A stretch of 8,231 bases of DNA. It comes from Peptococcaceae bacterium. Lineage in GTDB: Bacteria; Bacillota; Desulfitobacteriia; Desulfitobacteriales; Desulfitobacteriaceae. Shown here piece by piece: positions 1 to 6,519 of this stretch. A program made the position numbers and the translations under genes. Each line of letters opens with the position of its first letter. Positions within the stretch are counted from its first letter, which is position 1. The DNA lies in contig JAITOS010000080.1 of NCBI GenBank assembly GCA_031289815.1, forward strand, positions 1 to 8,231, written 5' to 3'. The notes under the pieces are model-generated. The model was not told the DNA's origin. It worked only from the letters and a program-made list of their open reading frames with translations, and ran no database searches.

Positions 1-271
1 CGACAAATTTGAGTCCGGCTGCGGCTGGCCCGCGTTTTCCAAGCCCATCAGCCCTTCTCTGGTCGCCGAGCTCAAGGATACCAGCGGTACCTATCCCGTG
101 GTGGAAGTGCGAAGCAGCACCGGCTGGGCGCATTTAGGCCATGTTTTTGGGGACGGTCCCGCGGAGCTTGGGGGATTGCGCTATTGCATCAACAGCGCTG
201 CTCTTCGCTTTATTCCCAAGGACGACATGAGCGCGCGCGGCTATGGCGCCTTTTTGAAACTGTTGCGATAG
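1..271 (+). CDS. msrB: Methionine-R-sulfoxide reductase MsrB, 3' end (5' truncated by window)
   Basis: This is the last 89 codons of an MsrB domain; the first complete codon starts at base 2 and the TAG stop is at 269-271. MsrB reduces the R-epimer of methionine sulfoxide in oxidised proteins, usually with thioredoxin as electron donor. Visible landmarks are SGCGWPAF (visible residues 5-12), AHLGHVFGDGP (43-53) and RYCINSAALRFIP (60-72). Cys62 in RYCINS is the expected catalytic cysteine. Cys7 in GCGWP lies 55 residues earlier, the spacing I recall for the recycling cysteine of the Neisseria PilB MsrB domain. The segment before HLGHVF reads RSSTGW, without the CxxC found in zinc-binding MsrBs, so this is the zinc-free type. 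The C-terminal GYG motif resembles MsrB domains of MsrA-MsrB fusions. Whether an MsrA domain precedes it cannot be seen. Confidence 0.95.
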   Translation, partial: DKFESGCGWPAFSKPISPSLVAELKDTSGTYPVVEVRSSTGWAHLGHVFGDGPAELGGLRYCINSAALRFIPKDDMSARGYGAFLKLLR

Positions 272-281
272 GGGGCGGCGC

Positions 282-1778
282 ATGGAAACCCTGTCTAAAT
301 TGGACTATATCCTGAAAGCCTTAAAGATTTCCGGTAAGGAAACTGCCGCCGCTCTGCACATTGACGCCACCACCGTGAGCAAATGGCGAAATGGACAGCG
401 AAAAATCCCCTATAAGAATGGGCAGGCCAGGCAATTATCCGTGTTCCTGCTACAAAAAGAGGCGGAGCTTGGCGTCCCGGTGATTTTCAATATTTTAAGG
501 GCCTTGAAGGTGCAGGTACATCCCGATCACCTCGAACAGCAGGTTAAAGCGCTCAGTCTTTGGTTTGCCGAAGAAAACCTTGATTTGCGGCGTGATCATA
601 ACGCGCAGCTTCCGGTTTTCACGCCCAAAAACGGCTATAACACCAACATCAGCATCTTTTTGGATGAGGACGGCATTGATGAAGCCATTGCCTATTACTT
701 CGTGTATGCTTTGCGTCTGCCGCCGGGGAAAACGATGTATCTGATCGATTATTCCGGAATCCATTGGACGAATGGGGATGAGATCACCGAGAAACAGATT
801 CGGATCAATGCCTGCATGAAATTTTTCCGCGCCATTTCCAATTATGGGCACAAACTGGTGATTGTTGACTGCGACACGGACGTCTATCGGCCGTACCGGG
901 CTATTTTTCGCTGGATGGAGTTATATCTGATGGACGGCGTTGAGGTGTGGAGCCATCCGCCTCTGCAAGACGGCTCCTATCATTATACGAATTTTCTCCT
1001 GGCAAACGAGCTGGCGCTGCAATGTATTTCCAATCCCGATTTTGGCGGGAAGCCGCACGGTATGCTTTACACCAATAAGGAGACGGTGGATTTTTTTGCC
1101 AATAGCGTGTCCGGCATTTTAAAAAAATCCAAACGGTTGATTGAATCAGTCCCCACAAAGAATATTTTGCCCATGATCGCCATCATCAAGAAGAGTTTAA
1201 AACCGAACCGTCCCCTCTATATGCTCACCCCAGCTCTTACCCTGCAAATCATTGACGCGGATTTGCTTGGGGAAATACTGCGGGCCAACGGTATCAACGA
1301 GGCACTGATAGAAGAATGTATGTTAATCAATAAAAAAATTAAACGGCTGCAAACGGCTACTGCCTGTTCTTATGTTTGCAATCTCGATATTTTGGAAAGT
1401 TTTGTCGCCGTCGAATATGTGACGGACAGCAATCTATCAGAAATTTGCGGCACGAAAATTATCCTGTCAAAGGAGTATCAGCGAAAATTTATTGATTCCA
1501 TCATGCAGTCCGCGATATATAAAAATAACCAGGTCATTTTCACCTCGTTCGGATATTTAAGCGCGATCCCCGACGATTTAAGCATCCTGGTGCAGGAGGA
1601 TGGTTTCGTGGCGGCGTGGAACGTGAAGAAGTACCAGAAACGGCTGTATTGCCTGAATCTTGATGTGATCTCCGGATTTTACCGCTATCTCGACGATTTG
1701 AAAACTACGATCCCCAAAACCTGCTGGAACCGGACGTGGCGCGACAAACAGCTCCAGCGTATCCGAGAAGCCCTGTAG
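282..1778 (+). CDS. XRE-like helix-turn-helix protein with large uncharacterised C-terminal region
   Basis: This 498-residue protein probably binds DNA through its N-terminus. Residues 4-45 read as a Cro/C1 (XRE) helix-turn-helix: GKETAAALHIDATTVSKWRNGQ, seen here across residues 18-39, has the layout of a turn between two helices followed by a recognition helix (TTVSKWRNG). Residues 45-60 continue helically. I recognise no family in residues 70-498. That part has no signal peptide, no clear membrane segment, no Walker motif and no obvious metal site. It looks like a soluble mixed alpha/beta region, with hydrophobic stretches near 145-155 and 193-198, and could be a sensor or oligomerisation domain. 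The start ATG lies ten bases after msrB behind a G-rich stretch (GGGGGCGG, 271-278), so the two genes are probably cotranscribed. The second half of the gene (about 1300-1560) is visibly more AT-rich than its neighbours. The transcript ends at the terminator just downstream. A role in controlling the next operon is possible but not shown. Confidence 0.85.
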   Translation: METLSKLDYILKALKISGKETAAALHIDATTVSKWRNGQRKIPYKNGQARQLSVFLLQKEAELGVPVIFNILRALKVQVHPDHLEQQVKALSLWFAEENLDLRRDHNAQLPVFTPKNGYNTNISIFLDEDGIDEAIAYYFVYALRLPPGKTMYLIDYSGIHWTNGDEITEKQIRINACMKFFRAISNYGHKLVIVDCDTDVYRPYRAIFRWMELYLMDGVEVWSHPPLQDGSYHYTNFLLANELALQCISNPDFGGKPHGMLYTNKETVDFFANSVSGILKKSKRLIESVPTKNILPMIAIIKKSLKPNRPLYMLTPALTLQIIDADLLGEILRANGINEALIEECMLINKKIKRLQTATACSYVCNLDILESFVAVEYVTDSNLSEICGTKIILSKEYQRKFIDSIMQSAIYKNNQVIFTSFGYLSAIPDDLSILVQEDGFVAAWNVKKYQKRLYCLNLDVISGFYRYLDDLKTTIPKTCWNRTWRDKQLQRIREAL

Positions 1779-1783
1779 CCTTG

Positions 1784-1813
1784 AAAGACATTGAAGCGGC
1801 AATGTCTTTTTTT
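1784..1813 (+). terminator. Intrinsic terminator after the HTH gene
   Basis: A perfect 9-bp stem is formed by AAAGACATT (1784-1792) and AATGTCTTT (1801-1809), closed by the 8-base loop GAAGCGGC. The right arm runs straight into further Ts (1810-1813), giving a seven-T run. It begins six bases after the HTH gene's stop codon. The stem is AT-rich, so efficiency is uncertain, but position and shape are those of a Rho-independent terminator. It separates the msrB-HTH transcript from the next operon. Confidence 0.85.
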
Positions 1814-1823
1814 ATTTGGAAAA

Positions 1824-1845
1824 ATTGGCGTAATATTGGCGTATA
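1824..1845 (+). promoter_or_regulatory. Tandem 11-bp direct repeat upstream of the operon promoter (candidate operator)
   Basis: Two head-to-tail copies, ATTGGCGTAAT (1824-1834) and ATTGGCGTATA (1835-1845), share the exact 9-mer ATTGGCGTA with a period of 11 bp, about one helical turn. A degenerate further copy (ATTTGGA) may start at 1814. The repeat ends 16 bp before the -35 box, where an activator would sit. Direct repeats with an 11-bp period are the binding pattern known for OmpR/PhoB-type response regulators, but other regulators are possible. The regulator is not identified. Confidence 0.45.
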
Positions 1846-1861
1846 TTTTTCGATTTTTCCC

Positions 1862-1890
1862 CTGACATTCTCCGGGCGCGAGAGTATAAT
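1862..1890 (+). promoter_or_regulatory. Sigma-A/sigma-70 promoter for the six-gene operon
   Basis: A -35 box CTGACA (1862-1867, five of six consensus bases) is separated by exactly 17 bp from a perfect -10 box TATAAT (1885-1890). Transcription should begin near 1897, giving a leader of about 60 nt before the amidotransferase start codon. The leader is AT-rich and shows no recognisable riboswitch. This is the only strong promoter I see in the window and it serves everything up to 7560. Confidence 0.85.
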
Positions 1891-1944
1891 AGGATAAAGC
1901 ATATAATTCACATATGTTTTATATATATTAATAAACCTCTTAGC

Positions 1945-1951
1945 GAAAGGG
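1945..1951 (+). promoter_or_regulatory. Ribosome binding site fixing the amidotransferase start
   Basis: GAAAGGG lies seven bases before the ATG at 1959. It supports this start over the in-frame ATG at 1968, and only the 1959 start places a cysteine directly after the initiator methionine, as the class II amidotransferase mechanism needs. Confidence 0.75.
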
Positions 1952-1958
1952 CTGCGAT

Positions 1959-2807
1959 ATGTGTGGTATGTTCGGATACGTCAATTATGGGAATGGTTTA
2001 AACGTCAGACAGATTGCGGCGATTTACACATCGTTTTCCAAAGCGTGTATCACCAGAGGAGCGCACGCCTGCGGCATCGCTTACGTCGCCAACAATGAGC
2101 TGATGGTTAAAAAAAAGAGCGTGGATTTGGTACGCGCGGAATTTTCGTATCCCTGGGACGTAAAGATCCTGACGGCGCATTGTCGATTGTCATTACAAAA
2201 GGATTATTGGGAAAACAAAAACAACCATCCTTTTCGCGGCCAAACCCTTGACGGCTCCGCTTACACCCTGGGGCATAACGGCATTCTCCGAGATTTGCGA
2301 ACCATTCGCCAAGCGCTTCAGCTGAGCGAAACGGATATCCGCACGGACAGCTATTTGATCGCTCAAATTTTGGCTACCAAACCCCGATTAGACTGTCAAA
2401 CGCTGAAAGAAGTTTGCGAAACACTGCACGGCAGCTTTTCCTTTACGGTTTTGGACGAGAGGAACAACCTCTACCTTTGCCGCGGCGACGTTCCGGTTTA
2501 TCTGGTGCATTTCCAAAAATTGAAGCTGTATGTGTACCTGTCCACCAGAGATTTGTTTGAACAAGCCGTTAAAAGCACCGATTTATGGCACGCTTACAGA
2601 ACCTCGAACCTGGAAGCGGCGACGGCGGCGGTAAACATCGTGCCGCTCCGCAAAGGCGGCATTGTGTGCATATCGTCCGCCGGAGAACTGTCCTCCGCTT
2701 CCTTTACCTTTCAGGAGGACCTGGCGATCAGCCACAACTGGTATATGCACGAGATTACCGAAACAGAGGAATTGAAGAAACAACTGGAGCAGCTAAATAA
2801 TTCGTAA
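1959..2807 (+). CDS. Stand-alone class II (Ntn-type) glutamine amidotransferase
   Basis: This 282-residue protein is a glutaminase domain of the GlmS/PurF class without an attached synthase domain. After removal of Met1, Cys2 (MCGMFGY) becomes the N-terminal nucleophile that attacks the glutamine side-chain amide. The other expected residues are present: Arg76 in AHCRLS, NNHPF (88-92), Asn107-Gly108 in GHNGIL, and Asp130 in TDSYLIA, which matches the GlmS residues that bind substrate glutamine and form the oxyanion hole. RGAHACGIAY (33-42) and GSFSFTVLD (158-166) resemble free-standing Firmicutes and phage proteins annotated only as class II glutamine amidotransferase. It has no signal peptide and should be cytoplasmic. 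It is the first gene of the operon. It may supply ammonia to a partner or hydrolyse gamma-glutamyl amides such as those the downstream ligase could make. Its true acceptor is unknown. Confidence 0.9.
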   Translation: MCGMFGYVNYGNGLNVRQIAAIYTSFSKACITRGAHACGIAYVANNELMVKKKSVDLVRAEFSYPWDVKILTAHCRLSLQKDYWENKNNHPFRGQTLDGSAYTLGHNGILRDLRTIRQALQLSETDIRTDSYLIAQILATKPRLDCQTLKEVCETLHGSFSFTVLDERNNLYLCRGDVPVYLVHFQKLKLYVYLSTRDLFEQAVKSTDLWHAYRTSNLEAATAAVNIVPLRKGGIVCISSAGELSSASFTFQEDLAISHNWYMHEITETEELKKQLEQLNNS

Positions 2808-2835
2808 CAGGGCGCTGTACGTTGAGGGGAATAAA

Positions 2836-3579
2836 ATGATTCAGTTGACTGACGTCAAAAAAACCTATAGCACTTCCACCGGACCGCTCGCCGCCGTTGA
2901 TTCTGTTTCCATCCATATTGGGAAGGGCGAGATCTTTGGTTTTATCGGTTTTTCAGGCGCGGGGAAATCCACCCTGCTCCGGTGTATCAATCTGCTTGAA
3001 AAACCTGACGCAGGTTCTGTGCGGATTGACGGCGAGGACTTGATGGCGCTTTCAAAAAAAGACTTGCTGACGCGCCGACAAAAAATCGGCATGATTTTCC
3101 AGCATTATAACCTGCTGCAAAACGCGACCGTATTTGACAATGTGGCCTTTCCCCTGGAAATAGCGGGCGTTAACAAATCGCAGCGGCGCGAGCGAGTGCT
3201 GCACAGCTTAAAGATTGTTGATTTACCAGAAAAAGCGGCGGATTATCCGTCCAAGCTGAGCGGCGGGCAAAAGCAGCGCGTAGCCATCGCCCGGGCGATT
3301 GTCACCGCGCCCAAGATACTGCTTTGCGATGAACCGACTTCGGCGTTGGATCCGCAAACTACGCAGAGTATTTTAAAGTATTTGCAGCGCGTCAATCAGG
3401 AGTTGAGTATCACCATTGTGATTGTTACCCACGAGATGGAAGCGGCGCGGAAAATCTGCAACCGCGTTGCCGTCATGGAGCGCGGAAAGCTGATAGAAAC
3501 CCTGGATATGTCCGCAGAAACCCTGCTCCCCCAATCAGAGCTTGCGAAGTACCTGTTCATGAATGGAGACGGAATATAA
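2836..3579 (+). CDS. metN: MetN-family ABC transporter ATPase, short form without the C-terminal regulatory domain
   Basis: This 247-residue ATP-binding subunit energises an importer together with the permease encoded next. All ABC motifs are present: Walker A GFSGAGKST (38-46), Q-loop Gln89 in MIFQHYNLL, signature LSGGQKQR (141-148), Walker B ILLCDEPTSALD (161-172) and the switch histidine His199 in VTHEM. The wording around these motifs is typical of the methionine (MetN) group. Ordinary MetN proteins are about 340 residues, with a C-terminal ACT-like (NIL) domain that binds methionine and shuts off transport. This protein stops soon after the nucleotide-binding domain, so that feedback should be absent. 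The start is preceded by GAGGGG (2824-2829). The stop overlaps the next start (TAATG), which suggests translational coupling. The symbol is a family label; cargo is uncertain. Confidence 0.92.
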   Translation: MIQLTDVKKTYSTSTGPLAAVDSVSIHIGKGEIFGFIGFSGAGKSTLLRCINLLEKPDAGSVRIDGEDLMALSKKDLLTRRQKIGMIFQHYNLLQNATVFDNVAFPLEIAGVNKSQRRERVLHSLKIVDLPEKAADYPSKLSGGQKQRVAIARAIVTAPKILLCDEPTSALDPQTTQSILKYLQRVNQELSITIVIVTHEMEAARKICNRVAVMERGKLIETLDMSAETLLPQSELAKYLFMNGDGI

Positions 3580-4241
3580 TGGCCACCATACTGGAACTTT
3601 CTCCCCAAATCGTTACCGCCTTTGGGCAGACCTTTTATATGCTGATATTTACCCTCGGCATCGCCGCGCTGCTCGGAATCCCGCTTGGCACCTATCTGTA
3701 TCTGATACGTCCGGGTTCCATGCTGCAAAAGCCCAGAATATACCTGGTGCTTGACATCCTGGTGAACATTGTACGTTCCTTCCCCTTTCTGGTGCTTATG
3801 GTCGCCATTATTCCCTTCACGCGGCTGATCGTCGGCACATCGCTGGGCACGACGGCGGTGATTGTGCCGCTGGCCGTCAGCGCGACTCCGGATTTCGCGC
3901 GGCTCATAGAGCAGGTTTTACTGGAGGTTGACCGGGGTGTTATCGAAATGGCCGAAGCCGCCGGGGCCAACATCTTTCAAATCATCTGGAAGGTGCTGTA
4001 TCGGGAAGCGCGCTCGGGTATGGTAAGCTCGGCGACCCTGTTGTGCGTCAGCTTCATATCTTATTCTACGGTCGCCGGACTTGTGGGAGGAGGTGGTATT
4101 GGCGATTTTGCCATTCGTTACGGATATTACCGGTATCAGCCGGAGGTCATGGCGTTTACGGTCATACTCATCATCCTGCTGGTGCAAATCATTCAGACGA
4201 TCGGCAGAGTCATCGCGCAAAAACTTGACAAACGAATCTGA
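3579..4241 (+). CDS. metI: MetI-family ABC transporter permease
   Basis: This 220-residue membrane protein forms the channel of the importer. Hydrophobic segments lie at about residues 17-43, 55-80, 88-105, 148-175 and 190-210, consistent with the five-helix MetI fold. The EAA loop that docks onto the ATPase is visible at residues 122-145 (IEMAEAAGANIFQIIWKVLY, then REARS). The stretch VAGLVGGGGIGDFAIRYGY (165-183) is characteristic of MetI. The length is normal for the family. The start codon shares one base with the ATPase gene's stop, and the binding-protein gene follows after 59 bases, so ATPase, permease and binding protein form a complete importer. The symbol is a family label. Confidence 0.93.
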   Translation: MATILELSPQIVTAFGQTFYMLIFTLGIAALLGIPLGTYLYLIRPGSMLQKPRIYLVLDILVNIVRSFPFLVLMVAIIPFTRLIVGTSLGTTAVIVPLAVSATPDFARLIEQVLLEVDRGVIEMAEAAGANIFQIIWKVLYREARSGMVSSATLLCVSFISYSTVAGLVGGGGIGDFAIRYGYYRYQPEVMAFTVILIILLVQIIQTIGRVIAQKLDKRI

Positions 4242-4285
4242 GGAGATTGGCAGCGGGTACGAAACGCACAGGCGTATTTAATTTT

Positions 4286-4291
4286 AGGAGG
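4286..4291 (+). promoter_or_regulatory. Strong ribosome binding site for the binding protein
   Basis: A full-consensus AGGAGG sits nine bases before the ATG at 4301 and is the strongest Shine-Dalgarno site in the operon. This fits a substrate-binding protein, which is normally needed in excess over its membrane complex. Confidence 0.8.
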
Positions 4292-4300
4292 AATGGCTAA

Positions 4301-5137
4301 ATGAAAAGACAAAGTATTTTAAAAAAACTCGCTCTTGTATTCGTGATCATACCCTTGGCGTTCGCATTGAGCGCGTGCGGACAACAAAAACAAACGGCTG
4401 ACGACGACAAGGTGATCAAGTTTGCCTCTTGTAACCTCAAAGTCTATGAGGACACGACCAAGGTTTTGGCCCAGGAAGTGGAAAAACTGGGCTACAAGCT
4501 GGAATACACTTTCCTGGCGGACAATACGCAGCTAAACGAGGCGGTGGAGAGCGGCGAATATTTCGCGAACTACCATCAGCATACACCCTACATGAACGAG
4601 TTCAACGAAGCGCATAAGGCGCATTTGGCCGCCGCCTTTAAGGTGTTTACCGACCGGGCGGGCCTGTTTTCGACCAAGCACCAAAGCCTTGACGAGCTGC
4701 CAAACGGCGCGCAGATCAGCATTCCCAATGACGCGGGCAATAACTTCCGTTCCTTCATCATTCTGGCCGACGCGGGGCTGATTAAGCTGAAGGACGGGGT
4801 GGAGCCGATCAAAGTGACCCAAAGCAGCATCGTCGAAAATCCCAAAAATTTGAAATTTATTGAGGTAGACTACACCATGCTGGCACGGTCGCTGGAAGAG
4901 GCTGACGCCGGATTCCTCTACGCGACTGTCGCCGCTGAAATCAATCTCGAATTTAACAAAGACGTTTTAGCGCCGGAGCGCGAAGAATTCCAGGCGGCGG
5001 ATATCATTGCCGTTCGTCAAGAAAATATTGGCTCGGAAAAAGCCAAGATTTTAGAGCAAGCCTATAAAACGGACGCTGTAAAAAAGGCGCTGACGGATTC
5101 CTATGCCGGTAAAGAGATCTTGCTGCCGTCATGGTAA
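4301..5137 (+). CDS. metQ: MetQ/NlpA-family substrate-binding lipoprotein with an altered ligand site
   Basis: This 278-residue protein captures the transporter's substrate outside the membrane. It has a lipoprotein signal: basic start (MKRQSILKK), hydrophobic core, and lipobox LSAC with Cys26 as the lipidated residue. NlpA-family landmarks are ANYHQHTPYMNEF (89-101), GLFSTKHQSLDELP (121-134), IPNDAGNNFRS (141-151) and ENPKNLKFIEV (179-189). Arg150 matches the arginine that holds the carboxylate of methionine. Aligned from memory with E. coli MetQ, the position of Asn202 (VINTTYA) is Tyr207 here (FLYATVA), that of Asn229 (YVNLIV) is Asp234 (AADIIAV), and the usual DY of the DYxxPN motif reads DN. 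The fold and transport role are secure, but methionine as ligand is doubtful. An amino acid or amine derivative retaining a carboxylate is my inference. Confidence 0.9.
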   Translation: MKRQSILKKLALVFVIIPLAFALSACGQQKQTADDDKVIKFASCNLKVYEDTTKVLAQEVEKLGYKLEYTFLADNTQLNEAVESGEYFANYHQHTPYMNEFNEAHKAHLAAAFKVFTDRAGLFSTKHQSLDELPNGAQISIPNDAGNNFRSFIILADAGLIKLKDGVEPIKVTQSSIVENPKNLKFIEVDYTMLARSLEEADAGFLYATVAAEINLEFNKDVLAPEREEFQAADIIAVRQENIGSEKAKILEQAYKTDAVKKALTDSYAGKEILLPSW

Positions 5138-5144
5138 ACGAAGT

Positions 5145-5173
5145 TTGGCCGAATGTATCGGCAACATATTTTT
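5145..5173 (+). terminator. Possible weak terminator or attenuating hairpin between binding-protein and ligase genes
   Basis: TTGGCCGA (5145-5152) can pair with TCGGCAA (5158-5164) as seven base pairs with one bulged G around the loop ATGTA, and a run of five Ts follows at 5169-5173. The stem is imperfect and the T run is three to four bases away, so partial read-through is expected rather than a full stop. It could set a lower level for the two downstream enzyme genes. Confidence 0.35.
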
Positions 5174-5192
5174 AAGAAATGAGAATGATCTT

Positions 5193-6506
5193 ATGAATTA
5201 TACAACGCAGGAATTGGAGCAGGCCAAAAAATATATCATAGAAAACCACATAGACTCTGTGGAAATCGGGTTCGCGGACATTAACGGCTCCATCATCGGC
5301 AAGCGCTTGCCCGCGCGGTTTCTGCTGGAGCACATGACGGCGGGAACCGGCGTGTGCCGCGCGCCGCTGACTTGGGACATTCAGTCGGAATATTTTTCAA
5401 CCTCTACCTTCGCGGGGTTTGCCTATGGCGCTTCGGATATGACTTTAAAGCCCGATTACGCAACCTTGCGCGAGATTCCCTGGCGAAAAGGGACTGCCTT
5501 TGCCCTGGCCGATCTCGATATTGACACCGGGGAGCGGATTCAGGTGGCGCCCCGCCAGGTTCTGAAAAACGTACTTGCGCGGCTGGAAAAGACCGGCTAT
5601 ACGGCAAAAGTCGGTTCCGAGATTGAGTTTTATCTGTTGGACGGCGCTAAAAAACCGCTCTTTGGCGGCAAAGAAACCTATTCGATCGGCAAACTGGGGC
5701 AGCACAGCGATATCGCGGATCAGCTCCAAAGGAATCTGGAAGCCTTTAATATTCCGGTGGAAGCGCTTCATTCCGAGTACGGTCCCGGCCAGATGGAGCT
5801 TATTTTAGAATTTTCCGACGCGCTGACCAATGCGGATAACGCCATTATCGCGCGCAACGCGATTAAGGAAATCGCCCGTAAAAACGGACTTTATGCGACC
5901 TTCATGGCGCGGCTTTGGGATACGGAATCAGGCAGCGGCTATCATCTCCATCAGAGCTTATGGACCAAAGACGGAAAGAACGCCTTCGCCGAAGATAAAA
6001 CCGTTCTTGAACGGTATGCGGCGGGACTTTTGCGCGGCACGAGCGAGTTTATGCCCCTCGTTTGCCCGACGGTAAACTCCTATAAGCGGCTTACCGATAT
6101 GTCCTTTGCCCCGACAAAAGTAGGACTCGGCTATGATAACCGAACCGTTTCTACCCGTTTGGTAGGGCGCGGCGACGGCACGCGTCTTGAGCAACGCACC
6201 GGCGCAGCTGACGCCAACGCCTACTTGTTGATTGCGGCTTCCATCGCTTCCGGCTTATACGGTCTTGAAAACAGTCTCCCCGCCGCCGAGCTTATCGACG
6301 GCAATGGCTATTTCAACGAACAGCTGGAAAATATACCGCGAACGCTGAAGGACGCCGCCGCGTTATTTGATCAAAGCGGCAAAGCGGTGGAGTATTTGGG
6401 TAAGGAGTTTGTCGAAATATTCAGCGAGCTGATACATTTTGATATTTCCGTCCACGATACGACGGTGAGCGATTGGGAACGGGAGCGGTATTTGGAAAAT
6501 TCGTAA
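5193..6506 (+). CDS. Glutamine-synthetase-fold ligase, likely gamma-glutamyl amide synthetase (PuuA/GlnT-like)
   Basis: This 437-residue enzyme belongs to the glutamine synthetase superfamily, which phosphorylates the gamma-carboxylate of glutamate and joins it to ammonia or an amine. Family motifs are visible: SEIEFYLL (142-149) with metal-binding Glu143 and Glu145, SEYGPGQMEL (194-203), GSGYHLHQSLW (247-257) with the metal/phosphate histidine, FMPLVCPTVNSYKRL (286-300), NRTVSTRL (316-323), and RLEQRTGAADANAYL (331-345) with Glu333 and Arg335. Wording and length resemble gamma-glutamylputrescine or gamma-glutamylmethylamide synthetases more than housekeeping GlnA. An in-frame ATG 90 bases upstream lies inside the preceding gene, and the extra 30 residues look nothing like a synthetase, so I chose 5193. 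Its Shine-Dalgarno is weak (GAG at 5181-5183). Placement after an importer suggests it modifies the imported compound. The amine substrate is unknown, and ordinary glutamine synthesis cannot be excluded. Confidence 0.88.
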   Translation: MNYTTQELEQAKKYIIENHIDSVEIGFADINGSIIGKRLPARFLLEHMTAGTGVCRAPLTWDIQSEYFSTSTFAGFAYGASDMTLKPDYATLREIPWRKGTAFALADLDIDTGERIQVAPRQVLKNVLARLEKTGYTAKVGSEIEFYLLDGAKKPLFGGKETYSIGKLGQHSDIADQLQRNLEAFNIPVEALHSEYGPGQMELILEFSDALTNADNAIIARNAIKEIARKNGLYATFMARLWDTESGSGYHLHQSLWTKDGKNAFAEDKTVLERYAAGLLRGTSEFMPLVCPTVNSYKRLTDMSFAPTKVGLGYDNRTVSTRLVGRGDGTRLEQRTGAADANAYLLIAASIASGLYGLENSLPAAELIDGNGYFNEQLENIPRTLKDAAALFDQSGKAVEYLGKEFVEIFSELIHFDISVHDTTVSDWERERYLENS

Positions 6507-6519
6507 CAGGGAGGCGGCT

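Noticed and set aside
1902..1907. Second TATAAT as an additional -10 box
   Set aside because: No -35-like hexamer or extended -10 TG is found at the right distance; the sequence is part of an AT-rich leader.
1891..1958. SAM riboswitch, T-box or other leader controlling a methionine-type transporter
   Set aside because: The leader after the promoter is only about 60 bases, AT-rich, and has none of the conserved elements or a terminator hairpin in front of the first gene.
3396..3728. Minus-strand open frames inside the transporter, ligase and other genes
   Set aside because: They are antisense shadows of genes with full sets of family motifs; they lack convincing ribosome sites and recognisable products.
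5103..5192. Upstream in-frame ATG for the glutamyl ligase at 5103
   Set aside because: It lies inside the binding-protein gene and adds 30 residues unlike any glutamine synthetase; the ATG at 5193 gives a normal N-terminus.
6498..6511. The 14-base sequence AATTCGTAACAGGG occurs at two gene ends (2799-2812 and 6498-6511)
   Set aside because: Both copies span a stop codon, which is curious, but a single 14-base match in 8 kb is not far from chance expectation and there is no further flanking similarity.
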